From: JALZCH01 sp036387135 | GTDB taxonomy: Bacteria; Acidobacteriota; Blastocatellia; Pyrinomonadales; Pyrinomonadaceae | Direction of reading: 5' to 3' | Length of the DNA: 64,000 bases | Assembly: GCA_036387135.1 (NCBI GenBank) | Contig: DASVUH010000064.1 | Location: forward strand, 62,001-126,000 | Shown: piece after piece, positions 24,380 through 32,505 of the stretch | Layout: every line of letters starts with the position of its first letter | Position numbering within the stretch: the stretch's first letter is position 1 | Program-made: the position numbers and the translations under genes | Notes under the pieces: model-generated | What the model was told of the DNA's origin: nothing | Database searches by the model: none | The model's input: the letters and a program-made list of their open reading frames with translations, nothing else

Positions 24380-25657
24380 TCATTCGTATCTGAGCGATTC
24401 AATCGGATCGAGTCGCGCGGCTTTCCAAGCCGGAAACAAACCGAAAAACAAACCGATGCTGACCGAAGCGACAAAACCGACAATCGGCGCCCAGAGCGGA
24501 ACGTAAGACGGCATCACCAATCGCACCAGAAACGTCAATCCCCAGCCGATTGCCAAACCGAGCAGACCGCCGAAGCCCGTCAAAGTCATCGCTTCGATCA
24601 AAAATTGGAGCATAATATCCGAGCGGCGCGCGCCGATTGCTTTGCGGATTCCGATTTCCCTCGTTCTTTCCGTCACGGAAACGAGCATAATATTCATCAC
24701 GCCGATTCCGCCGATCATCAAACCAACCGATGAAATAACAATCATCGCAATCGCCACGCCGCCGGTGATGGCGCGAAATTGTTCGACGATTGATTCGGAT
24801 GTCGCCATCCCGAAATTGTTCGGCTGACCGAACGCGACTTGACGCCGCACGCGGAGCATATCCGTAATCTGGTCTTTCGCCACGTCCATTTGTCCGACCG
24901 ATTTCGCGACCGCCAGAATAAACAAATCCTGAGCATTGGGTTTTAATTTTTGCGCGACGCCGAACGGGATGTAAATTGTGTTGTTTGAATCATCCGAACC
25001 GCCGCCGAAAAGCATCTGCTCGCGTTTTTGCAGCAACCCGACAATACGATAAGGCTCGCCGCCGATTTCCAATTCCTGCCCGACCGGCGAGCCGTAATTG
25101 AAAAAATTATCGGCGACCTGCGCTCCGATAACGCAGACTTTCTGATTTTCCGTCGCTTCAAAATCGGTAAACCAGCGACCTTCGAGCATAACTTCCGAAC
25201 CGCTTTTTTCGATGTCCGGGTACGTTCCCTGCATATTGACGTTGGAAGTGGTTTTCCCGTTTGGTCCCGTGACCATAATTCTTTGACCGAACCAATTGCT
25301 CGAAATGTCCAAAATCGGAACTGCGGTTTCCAGAGCAGGAAGCTGTTTGAGCGCTTCGGCGTCGTCTTCGGTCAAAGGTTTTCGCAAACGTTCCTCGCGC
25401 GTCAGATTTCCGGTGCGGATTCCCGGCTCGAATTTGGCGATAAAAATCGAGCGCGTGCCGAAAGATTCGACTTCCTTTTTCACAGCCGCGTCAATCCCGC
25501 TGATGATGGACGAAATCAGCATCACCGTAATCACGCCGATGACGACTCCGACGATTGTCAGAGCCGAGCGCAATTTGTTGGCGCGCAGCGTATTTAAACC
25601 CATCACGAGATTCTCGTAAATATGGTTGCGAAAAAAAGTCGTAATTCCTTTAAACAT
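24380..25657 (-). CDS. ABC transporter permease, MacB/FtsX type
   Basis: 425 residues with the MacB-like four-helix topology: an N-terminal helix (RSALTIVGVVIGVITVMLI), a large periplasmic domain of about 230 residues (MacB_PCD), then three helices in the FtsX domain (from about 285, 340 and 380), and the conserved C-terminus FPAWKAARLDPIESLRYE. The motif TERTREIGIRKAIGAR is typical of MacB-family coupling loops. No ATP-binding gene is adjacent in the window. It is 4 bp downstream of a second permease of the same family, so they form one transcription unit. Export of a peptide or lipid-linked substrate is expected, but the substrate is unknown. Confidence 0.92.
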   Translation of the reverse strand: MFKGITTFFRNHIYENLVMGLNTLRANKLRSALTIVGVVIGVITVMLISSIISGIDAAVKKEVESFGTRSIFIAKFEPGIRTGNLTREERLRKPLTEDDAEALKQLPALETAVPILDISSNWFGQRIMVTGPNGKTTSNVNMQGTYPDIEKSGSEVMLEGRWFTDFEATENQKVCVIGAQVADNFFNYGSPVGQELEIGGEPYRIVGLLQKREQMLFGGGSDDSNNTIYIPFGVAQKLKPNAQDLFILAVAKSVGQMDVAKDQITDMLRVRRQVAFGQPNNFGMATSESIVEQFRAITGGVAIAMIVISSVGLMIGGIGVMNIMLVSVTERTREIGIRKAIGARRSDIMLQFLIEAMTLTGFGGLLGLAIGWGLTFLVRLVMPSYVPLWAPIVGFVASVSIGLFFGLFPAWKAARLDPIESLRYE

Positions 25658-25661
25658 AATT

Positions 25662-26900
25662 TTAATCGGCTCTCAAAGCCTCAATCGGATCGAGCCGCGC
25701 GGCTTTCCAAGCCGGAAAAAGTCCAGCCATAATGCCGACTCCGGCTGAAACGCCGATGGCGATAATTGCGGAAAAAAGCGAGATTTGCGTCGGGATAAAC
25801 AGGCGGGAAACTATTACACCTATTGCGAGCGCGATTAACAATCCGATAAATCCGCCGATTGCCGATAAAATCGAAGACTCGAACAGAAATTGCCGCAAAA
25901 TGTCTACTTGCCGCGCGCCCATTGATTTGCGGATTCCGATTTCCCTCGTTCTTTCCGTCACGGCGACGAGCATAATATTCATAATCACGATTGCGCCGAC
26001 GATGAGCGCAATCGAAGGAACGGCTAAAATGACAATCGAAATCGTGCCGAGAAGCCGGTCTCGAATTCCGGTAATTGCATCGGGCGTGATAATTCCGAAA
26101 TTGTCTTTTTCCAAATATCCGAGCTTGCGTTTTGAACGCATTAACACGCGAGCTTCGTCCACGGCATCTTTAAAAAATTTGTCCGATTTTGCTTTAACCA
26201 CAAAATACAATCCGCGATTGCGAATAAATCCGCCGAACTGGCTGCCGTAAGTTTTGAGCGGAGCCATAATAAAATTGTCCTGCGGCTGCCCGAAAACCGT
26301 GCCTTTAGCGCGGGCGACGCCGACAATCCGGTAAGGAATGCCGCGAATATAAATTTCTCCGCCGACAGCGCCGCCGTAAGGAAAAAGTTTGTCCGCAACG
26401 TCCGCGCCGACAAAAGCGACGCGCATTGCAGCGTCATTTTCCGTGTCGGTGTAAAATCTGCCGTCGGCGATGTCTATATTTTCGATGTCGGCGACAATCG
26501 GTTCAGCGCCGGAAACTCCGATGTCTTCCAAAACCTGCGTCCCGCGCTTGACCTGTGTGCGGCTGCCGCCCGCGCGGGCGCCGATTTTGTCAATCAACTG
26601 CGCTCGCGTCTGGATGTATTCCATTTCGTCAAGAGTTAAATCTTTGTTGCGTCTCTGCGCGGCGGCAATTGTGTCGCTGTCTTTGAAATCGTTGAACGGA
26701 TCGAAACGGCGAATCGAAAACGAATTCGAGCCGATTCCGGCGATTTTTTCGTCAACGTAGCTGTTAAAGCCCTGAATCAGCGAAAGAACGACCATAAACG
26801 CCGTGACGCCGATAATCATTCCGAGCAGCGTCAAAAACGAGCGCAGTTTATGCGCCCAGATTTGGGAAAATGCGAGTTTTAAAGTTTCGGAAAAATTCAT
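25662..26900 (-). CDS. ABC transporter permease, MacB/FtsX type
   Basis: 412 residues with the same architecture as the downstream gene: LRSFLTLLGMIIGVTAFMVV as helix 1, a periplasmic domain, TERTREIGIRKSMGAR before the FtsX helices, and the ending FPAWKAARLDPIEALRAD. The two are clear paralogues, so they probably arose by tandem duplication and may act as a heterodimer or serve two substrates. No ATPase gene lies next to either; the ATPase would be encoded elsewhere. The ATG at 26900 is used. Confidence 0.92.
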   Translation of the reverse strand: MNFSETLKLAFSQIWAHKLRSFLTLLGMIIGVTAFMVVLSLIQGFNSYVDEKIAGIGSNSFSIRRFDPFNDFKDSDTIAAAQRRNKDLTLDEMEYIQTRAQLIDKIGARAGGSRTQVKRGTQVLEDIGVSGAEPIVADIENIDIADGRFYTDTENDAAMRVAFVGADVADKLFPYGGAVGGEIYIRGIPYRIVGVARAKGTVFGQPQDNFIMAPLKTYGSQFGGFIRNRGLYFVVKAKSDKFFKDAVDEARVLMRSKRKLGYLEKDNFGIITPDAITGIRDRLLGTISIVILAVPSIALIVGAIVIMNIMLVAVTERTREIGIRKSMGARQVDILRQFLFESSILSAIGGFIGLLIALAIGVIVSRLFIPTQISLFSAIIAIGVSAGVGIMAGLFPAWKAARLDPIEALRAD

Positions 26901-26968
26901 TTATAGGAAGACGGAAATTGTAGTTAATACGAAACCGGCTCGATTTAGTTTAGATGCCGGAAAATCAG

Positions 26969-27000
26969 AAAAGCGGGCTGAATGTTTAAAGCCCGCTTTT
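26969..27000. terminator. bidirectional terminator
   Basis: AAAAGCGGGCT / AGCCCGCTTTT stem with a 10-nt loop, 18 bp past the stop of the metallothionein gene and upstream of the permease start. On the minus strand it is followed by a T run, so it mainly terminates the metallothionein transcript. Confidence 0.8.
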
Positions 27001-27017
27001 TCACATTATTTAGCCGT

Positions 27018-27182
27018 TTATTGATCAATTTCCCCGGCGCATCCCGGATGACCGCATTCGCAAGCGATTCCCGTAATATCCTGTTCGCCCGCGCTTCGAC
27101 AAGCCGCGCTGCAATATTCCGCATCATTGTTCACACGGCAGCTACAATTCGCGTGTTTGCATTTATCGTTTCTATCTGCCAT
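27018..27182 (-). CDS. bacterial metallothionein (54 aa)
   Basis: Small gene below usual ORF length limits. The protein has 8 cysteines and 2 histidines in 54 residues, in metal-binding groupings: KCKHANCSC (residues 7-15), YCSAAC (23-28) and CECGHPGC (41-48). This matches the SmtA-type bacterial metallothionein pattern (CxH...CxC...YCSxxC...CxCxHxxC) used to bind zinc, cadmium or copper in the cytosol. AAAGGAG lies 8 nt before the ATG at 27182, an excellent ribosome site. A terminator follows directly. It stands alone between the permease operon and the kinase. No SmtB-like regulator is adjacent. Confidence 0.85.
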   Translation of the reverse strand: MADRNDKCKHANCSCRVNNDAEYCSAACRSAGEQDITGIACECGHPGCAGEIDQ

Positions 27183-27455
27183 TTATCGAACTCCTTTCAG
27201 GTTTTCTCAATCTTAGAAAACGAACGGACGTAAATCAAGATTTCTGCGACAAACGAAAAGTTAAATTATTCATAACGCAAACATTCGATATGAAAAAGAG
27301 AGACACATTAGGTATCATTTGAAGAATTAGACTCGACGTTATAGGATTTTTTTTCTGCGAAGTATCGCGCCTGAACCTGAGCGCCGATTCAACAACGCAA
27401 AGCGCATTACAAGCTCTTATCGGCTGATTAAATCAAATTTAATTTAAATTCAAAG

Positions 27456-30425
27456 ATGCCAAACGCGAATGAAGATACTACAAAGATAATCGGTGAGCCG
27501 GACGAACCAACGCTCAAGCTTGATGAATCGTCTGCGGAAAACAGGCAAACGACACTTCAACATTCGCCTGAAACCGCTCCGACACAGCTTGCGACAAACG
27601 AATTACAAGAAGGCGAAACTATACACAATACTATTGAGCCGGCAGATGAAAACGCGCTGCGTCCGAATCGTCTGCGGTTTGCGCTGATTTGCCTGCTTTT
27701 CGCTTTGCTTCTGGCTGATTTTGGGGCGCTAACTTATCAATATTTTTTCTTCGACAGGAGCGCGGTCGAATGGCAAACCAAAGTCGAAGGAAACAGCGTC
27801 CGCGTCGCTCTGTTGCTAAACGAAAATTCGCCGCTCCAAGTAAATGACGAAATAATCAGCATCAACGAACTAAGCGTTGACAAGAATGAGGAAATCGAAA
27901 AAGCCACGATTCAACAGAAACCCGGAACCGCTTTTCAAATTCGAGTAAAACGCGGCGAGGAAAATCGTGACTTTCAACTCGTAACTTTGCCGCTGTCTGC
28001 AACTGACCGTTTTGTCGGCTTTTTGGAAATCATTCTTATTCCGGCGAGTTTTTTGCTGGTCGGGATGCTGATTTTTCTGCTCAAGCCAAACGATAAAATG
28101 GCGCTTCTAACGGCTTTGATGTTTTGCGGTCTATCTTTGGGAATTGGCAAAGATTCTTTCAGAGCCGAAATGCCTGAGTTTTTCCAAAACCTCAGATTTT
28201 TCTTTTCAATCTTTACCACGCCCGCAGCCGCGCTCTTTTTTCATTTCGCGCTCGTGTTCCCTGAGCGTCCGCGTTTCGTTCGTCGTTTTCCTCAGATCGA
28301 ATGGTTGTTGTATTTGCCCGCGCTGCTTTTTATACCGGGGATAATGTTTCATTATCTCGGATTGGAAAATTGGTTTCCGGCAAACGAATGGATCAGGATT
28401 TTACTAATTTCCATTACTTCGCTTTTTTCGGCTCTCTTTTATCTCGTCGGCGGTTTGGTGATGCTGCTGCTTAATTATTTTTGGGCGAGCGGCGCGGCGC
28501 GCCGGAAACTAAATGTCGTTGTCGCCGGTGCAATCGCCGCATTTGCGCCGACGTTGTTAGTAGTTGCGACAGTTATTGCCGCTTCAATTTTTGGAATTGA
28601 AATTCAGACGGAAGGCAGAGATTGGTTATCAATCGTTATTCTTCTGCCGCTTCTCTTAATTCCGATTTCTTTCGCATATGCGATTGTGCGGCATCGAGTC
28701 ATCCCCGTTTCGTTTATTGTGCGGCGCAGCCTGCAATATCTTTTAGCGAAAAACGCGCTTCGTCTGTTGCTTATTTTGCCCCTCGCCGGAATCGTCTGGA
28801 ATATTGCATCGAATCCGAATCGCACTTTGAGTGAAATTCTTTTCCAAAATTCTCTGTTGTTTTACTTATGCATCGCGATTGCCGTAATTGATTTTTTGCT
28901 GATGCGCTCGCGCTTGAATGAGTGGATTGATCGGCGATTTTTCCGCGAGCAGTATGACCAGGAACGCATCCTGGGCGCGCTGGTTGACGACGTGAAACAG
29001 TCGGATTCGATGCCGAAGCTCTCTCGCCTTGTCAGCAGCCGGATTCAATCCGCTTTGCACCCGACGAGCGTTTATCTTTTTTACGAAGACCAACGCAGCG
29101 GCAGCGATTTCAGCGCCGGTTTTACGACAAGCGAAAACTCTGCAAATCTGAAGCTCGCCGCCGATTCCCCGCTTTTGCGTTTTATGCAAACAAAACGCGG
29201 CGCGGTCGAATTTCCTTTGGACGATGACGGCGGAGATTTGCCGCGCCGCGAAACTGATTGGCTGCGTTCAATCGGAGCAAATCTGCTCGTCCCGATGCAC
29301 GGCACTGACGGCAAGCTCGCCGGATTTTTCTCGCTTGGAGAAAAGATGTCGGAAATTCCTTACACGGGACGCGACAAACAATTACTCGAAACTCTGGCAA
29401 ATCAGATCGCGCTCGTTCACGAAAATCTCAGCTTAAAAGACCGCGTTCGGCGCGAGCAGCAAATTAAAACCGAAGTTCTTTCGCGTTTCGACGAGGGCAA
29501 CATCAATCTCTTGAAAGAATGCCCGCGATGCGGCAGATGCTACGACCGAAACGTGGAAAAATGCGAGGCGGACAATTCGGAACTGATTTTCACTTTGCCC
29601 GTTGAAAGAACAATCGAAAATCGTTATCGTCTGGAAAAACTAATCGGCAAAGGCGGAATGGGCGCGGTTTACGAAGCGACGGATTTGCGGATAAACCGAA
29701 CCGTTGCGCTCAAGATTTTGAGCGGCGCGAGTTTCGGCAACCGCGAGGCTCTGCGGCGTTTTGAGCGCGAAGCGCAAACCGCCGGACGGCTTCAACATCG
29801 CAACGTAGTCACGATTTTCGATTACGGAACGCTTTCGACCGAAGGCGCATTTCTCGTGATGGAACTTGTGCCCGGCGAGAGCTTGAAAGAGGTTTTAAAA
29901 CGCGAGGGCAAATTAAATCTAAAAACAATCAACGATTGGTTTTCGCAAATCTTAAACGGCGTCGAAGCCGCGCACAAAGCCGGAATTGTGCATCGAGATT
30001 TGAAACCGGACAATGTTCTGGTGTCGCACACGGAAGCGGGCGAATTTCGCTTGTGTATTTTGGATTTCGGTCTGGCAAAGCTCAGCGAAAAAGAGCTTGC
30101 GGGAGTAACAACGCCCGGCACAATTATGGGGACTTTCGGCTATATGCCGCCCGAACAACTGCGCGGAGAGCAAACGGATGAACGCAGCGATCTTTTCGCA
30201 GTCGGCGTGATCATTTACGAGGCTTTGCACGGCGAAAAACCGTTTCGCGGGCGCAGTTATCAAGAGCTGGTTCGGAATATGAGCGAGGAATTGACTTTGC
30301 AGCCGAACAGACAGTTAGCAGAGTTTTTTGAAAAGGCTCTGGCGCGCGAACCGGAAAATCGTTTCGTTTCGGCAAGCGCGATGAAAAACGATTTGACGCG
30401 CGCAATCGTAGATTTGCAAAATTAA
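27456..30425 (+). CDS. membrane serine/threonine protein kinase with PDZ-like and GAF domains
   Basis: 989 residues. A Thr/Glu-rich N-terminus is followed by a helix at about 73-93 (LICLLFALLLADFGALTY) and a PDZ-like periplasmic domain (about 105-180). Several membrane helices span about 190-470, and a GAF-like domain covers about 500-650. A small zinc-ribbon-like patch (CPRCGRCYDRNVEKC, about 687) precedes the kinase domain from about 723: glycine loop IGKGGMGAVYEA, Lys in VALKIL, the catalytic loop HRDLKPDNVLV (about 845) and DFGLAKL (about 868). All catalytic residues are present. It senses through the membrane and PDZ/GAF parts. It is directly followed by prmA and rsmE. Confidence 0.93.
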   Translation: MPNANEDTTKIIGEPDEPTLKLDESSAENRQTTLQHSPETAPTQLATNELQEGETIHNTIEPADENALRPNRLRFALICLLFALLLADFGALTYQYFFFDRSAVEWQTKVEGNSVRVALLLNENSPLQVNDEIISINELSVDKNEEIEKATIQQKPGTAFQIRVKRGEENRDFQLVTLPLSATDRFVGFLEIILIPASFLLVGMLIFLLKPNDKMALLTALMFCGLSLGIGKDSFRAEMPEFFQNLRFFFSIFTTPAAALFFHFALVFPERPRFVRRFPQIEWLLYLPALLFIPGIMFHYLGLENWFPANEWIRILLISITSLFSALFYLVGGLVMLLLNYFWASGAARRKLNVVVAGAIAAFAPTLLVVATVIAASIFGIEIQTEGRDWLSIVILLPLLLIPISFAYAIVRHRVIPVSFIVRRSLQYLLAKNALRLLLILPLAGIVWNIASNPNRTLSEILFQNSLLFYLCIAIAVIDFLLMRSRLNEWIDRRFFREQYDQERILGALVDDVKQSDSMPKLSRLVSSRIQSALHPTSVYLFYEDQRSGSDFSAGFTTSENSANLKLAADSPLLRFMQTKRGAVEFPLDDDGGDLPRRETDWLRSIGANLLVPMHGTDGKLAGFFSLGEKMSEIPYTGRDKQLLETLANQIALVHENLSLKDRVRREQQIKTEVLSRFDEGNINLLKECPRCGRCYDRNVEKCEADNSELIFTLPVERTIENRYRLEKLIGKGGMGAVYEATDLRINRTVALKILSGASFGNREALRRFEREAQTAGRLQHRNVVTIFDYGTLSTEGAFLVMELVPGESLKEVLKREGKLNLKTINDWFSQILNGVEAAHKAGIVHRDLKPDNVLVSHTEAGEFRLCILDFGLAKLSEKELAGVTTPGTIMGTFGYMPPEQLRGEQTDERSDLFAVGVIIYEALHGEKPFRGRSYQELVRNMSEELTLQPNRQLAEFFEKALAREPENRFVSASAMKNDLTRAIVDLQN

Positions 30426-30428
30426 TTG

Positions 30429-31322
30429 ATGGAAAATCAAAAAACGTGGTTTGCGGTTGACGTTTTTATCAAGCCGGCAGCAGTTGAAGCGGTCGAATTC
30501 GGATTGAACGAAGCGGGCGCAAACGGCACTGAATACAGCACGCTCGGCAAAAAGGAAATCGGCGAAACGGTTTCCGTTGTCGGTTATTTTGATGAAAAGC
30601 CGAATCTCGAAACAATCGAAATCGAGATCAAAAATTCACTGACGATTTACAATTTGCCGCACGATTCAATTAACGAAATCGCTTTGCGCGAAGTTGAAAA
30701 CCACGATTGGCTGGCGGAGTGGAAAAAGCACTGGCGACCGACCGAAACGGCAAAATTTATTGTCGCGCCGACCTGGAGCGAAATTGAAACGACAGACAAA
30801 ATCGTTTTAAGAATCGAGCCGGGAATGGCTTTCGGAACCGGAACGCATGAAACTACGCGGCTTTGTTTGCAGGCAATCGAAGAAAATTACGAACCGGAAA
30901 TGAGTTTTTTCGATGTCGGAACGGGAACAGGCGTTTTGGCGATGGCGGCGGCAAAACTGCAAGGCGAAAGGCGAAAGGCAAAAGGCGAAAATATTTTGGC
31001 GTGCGACACCGATGTTGATTCGGTGAAAATTGCGGCGGAAAATGCCGAAATAAACGGAGTTGCCGATGAAATCGAGTTTTACGTTGGTTCGATTTCATCG
31101 GCAACGCCGAAGTTTGATTTTGTTGCGGCGAATTTAACGGCTGATGTGATCGTGCCGCTGCTGCCGTTGTTAGTTGAGAAAGCCGGTCACACGCTTGCTT
31201 TATCGGGAATTTTGCGCGAGCAGCAGGATTGGGTGACTGGCGAATTGAACAGATTGCAAATTTCAGATTTCAAAATACAAGCTCAGGGCGAATGGATTTC
31301 GATTGTCATAAATAATGCGTAG
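30429..31322 (+). CDS. prmA: ribosomal protein L11 methyltransferase PrmA
   Basis: 297 residues from the ATG at 30429, 3 bp after the kinase stop (an in-frame TTG lies directly before it). The N-terminal substrate-recognition domain reads WFAVDVFIKPAAVEAVEFGL, and the linker has HDWLAEWKKHWRPTETAKF. The SAM-binding domain shows GTGTHETTRL and FFDVGTGTGVLAMAAAKL, then DFVAANLTADVIVPLLPLL (the NPPY-like position). PrmA trimethylates L11. It overlaps rsmE by 8 bp. A run of Arg/Lys-rich residues (QGERRKAKGEN) at about 178 is an unusual insertion. Confidence 0.95.
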   Translation: MENQKTWFAVDVFIKPAAVEAVEFGLNEAGANGTEYSTLGKKEIGETVSVVGYFDEKPNLETIEIEIKNSLTIYNLPHDSINEIALREVENHDWLAEWKKHWRPTETAKFIVAPTWSEIETTDKIVLRIEPGMAFGTGTHETTRLCLQAIEENYEPEMSFFDVGTGTGVLAMAAAKLQGERRKAKGENILACDTDVDSVKIAAENAEINGVADEIEFYVGSISSATPKFDFVAANLTADVIVPLLPLLVEKAGHTLALSGILREQQDWVTGELNRLQISDFKIQAQGEWISIVINNA

Positions 31323-32046
31323 ATTCTTTGCCGCGCCGGAAAATTTCAGCGAAAAGGAAATTCGGTTAAACGAAGACGAATCGCGTCATTTGCGCGATGT
31401 TTTGCGTTTGCGAGTCGGCGAAAAGGTCGCGGTTTTTGACGGCGCGGGAAACGAGTTTCTGTGTTCGATTGAACGAATCGAGCGAAAAGCCGTTTCGCTA
31501 TTAATTCTGGAAAAAATCAATCCGCCGTCGCCTGAATCGAATTTGAATTTAACGCTTGCCGTTGCGCTTTTAAAAGGCGAAAAGTTTGATTTGGTCGTGC
31601 AAAAAGCGACCGAATTGGGCGTAAAGCGAATTTTGCCGCTCGAAACCCCACGCGCGGACGTAAAAATCAAAGACGAAAAAGATGTCGCCAAAAAACTCGA
31701 ACGCTGGCGACGCATTGCGCTTGAAGCCGCGAAACAATCGGGGCGCGCTGTTGTTCCCGAAATTGAAAAGCCGATTGGATTTGAAGATTTTGTCGAAACC
31801 TGTTCGGGCGAGCGAATCTTTTTCGCCGAACGCGGCGGCGAGGAATTGAATCAAATACCGAACAAGGATTTTGAAAAATTAACAATCGTCGTCGGAGCAG
31901 AGGGCGGTTGGGACGAACGCGAAATCGAATTGGCGCGCGCCGGAGATTTTAAAATTGTGACGCTCGGCGGCAGGATTCTGCGGGCGGAAACGGCGGCAAT
32001 TGTTACGGTTGCTTTATTGCAACATTTGTTTGGAGATTTACGTTAG
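31315..32046 (+). CDS. rsmE: 16S rRNA m3U1498 methyltransferase RsmE
   Basis: 243-residue SPOUT methyltransferase. The N-terminal PUA-like domain contains RRFFAAPENF and DESRHLRDVLRLRVGEKV. The trefoil-knot domain contains LALLKGEKFDLVVQKATELG, then VVGAEGGWDEREIELA and LGGRILRAETAAIVTVALLQ (SAM site). All three family signatures are present. The start ATG overlaps the end of prmA by 8 bp, so translational coupling is likely. The prmA-rsmE pair is a common arrangement, here attached to the kinase gene. Confidence 0.95.
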   Translation: MRRFFAAPENFSEKEIRLNEDESRHLRDVLRLRVGEKVAVFDGAGNEFLCSIERIERKAVSLLILEKINPPSPESNLNLTLAVALLKGEKFDLVVQKATELGVKRILPLETPRADVKIKDEKDVAKKLERWRRIALEAAKQSGRAVVPEIEKPIGFEDFVETCSGERIFFAERGGEELNQIPNKDFEKLTIVVGAEGGWDEREIELARAGDFKIVTLGGRILRAETAAIVTVALLQHLFGDLR

Positions 32047-32160
32047 TGAAACTTCGGACAAAAAATCCGAAATTTCGGATAAAAAGGCTGTTTGGGAATT
32101 GACGAATCGCCTCAAACGAGAGCAAAATAATCGTTGCGCTTAAAACCGAATTAATTAAGG

Positions 32161-32442
32161 ATGGCGAATAATCAACAACACGCGCTCACCCGCGCCAAAT
32201 CGGATTTGGCAAAGCGGCTTGGAATCGCGGAAAACGAAATTTCGGAAAGTACGGTTGAATCGGCTGATTTTCCCGATATGTCTCTCGGCGCGCCCGTCAA
32301 TGACGAGATGAGCGGACAGATGATTGTTTCGGGACATCGCATTCAACTGAGTGCAAAGGGGAAAAATTACGAATATCGCGCTGACGACGCTGGGGAATCT
32401 CTGCGTCTTTTCAATTTCAACGGCGCAAATCACATAGTTTAG
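32161..32442 (+). CDS. conserved small protein of unknown function
   Basis: 93 residues, no signal peptide and no membrane segment. An N-terminal helix (ALTRAKSDLAKRLG) is followed by a beta-rich region with the phrases FPDMSLGAPVNDE and IVSGHRIQLSAKGKNYEYRA. The PD-x-SLG-x-P pattern and the KNYEYRAD strand occur in a group of bacterial proteins that are otherwise unnamed. It is flanked upstream by a 16-nt palindrome and downstream by the subtilisin gene. Codon use is like its neighbours. Not assigned. Confidence 0.7.
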   Translation: MANNQQHALTRAKSDLAKRLGIAENEISESTVESADFPDMSLGAPVNDEMSGQMIVSGHRIQLSAKGKNYEYRADDAGESLRLFNFNGANHIV

Positions 32443-32505
32443 GGAATTTATCGAGTTTCCGAGAAAATCAATCGTAACTCGACAAATCAGACAAACTCAT
32501 AAAAT

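Noticed and set aside
26945..27127. 60-aa minus-strand frame over the metallothionein gene
   Set aside because: Same strand but different frame. The metallothionein frame has the Cys motifs and the good ribosome site.
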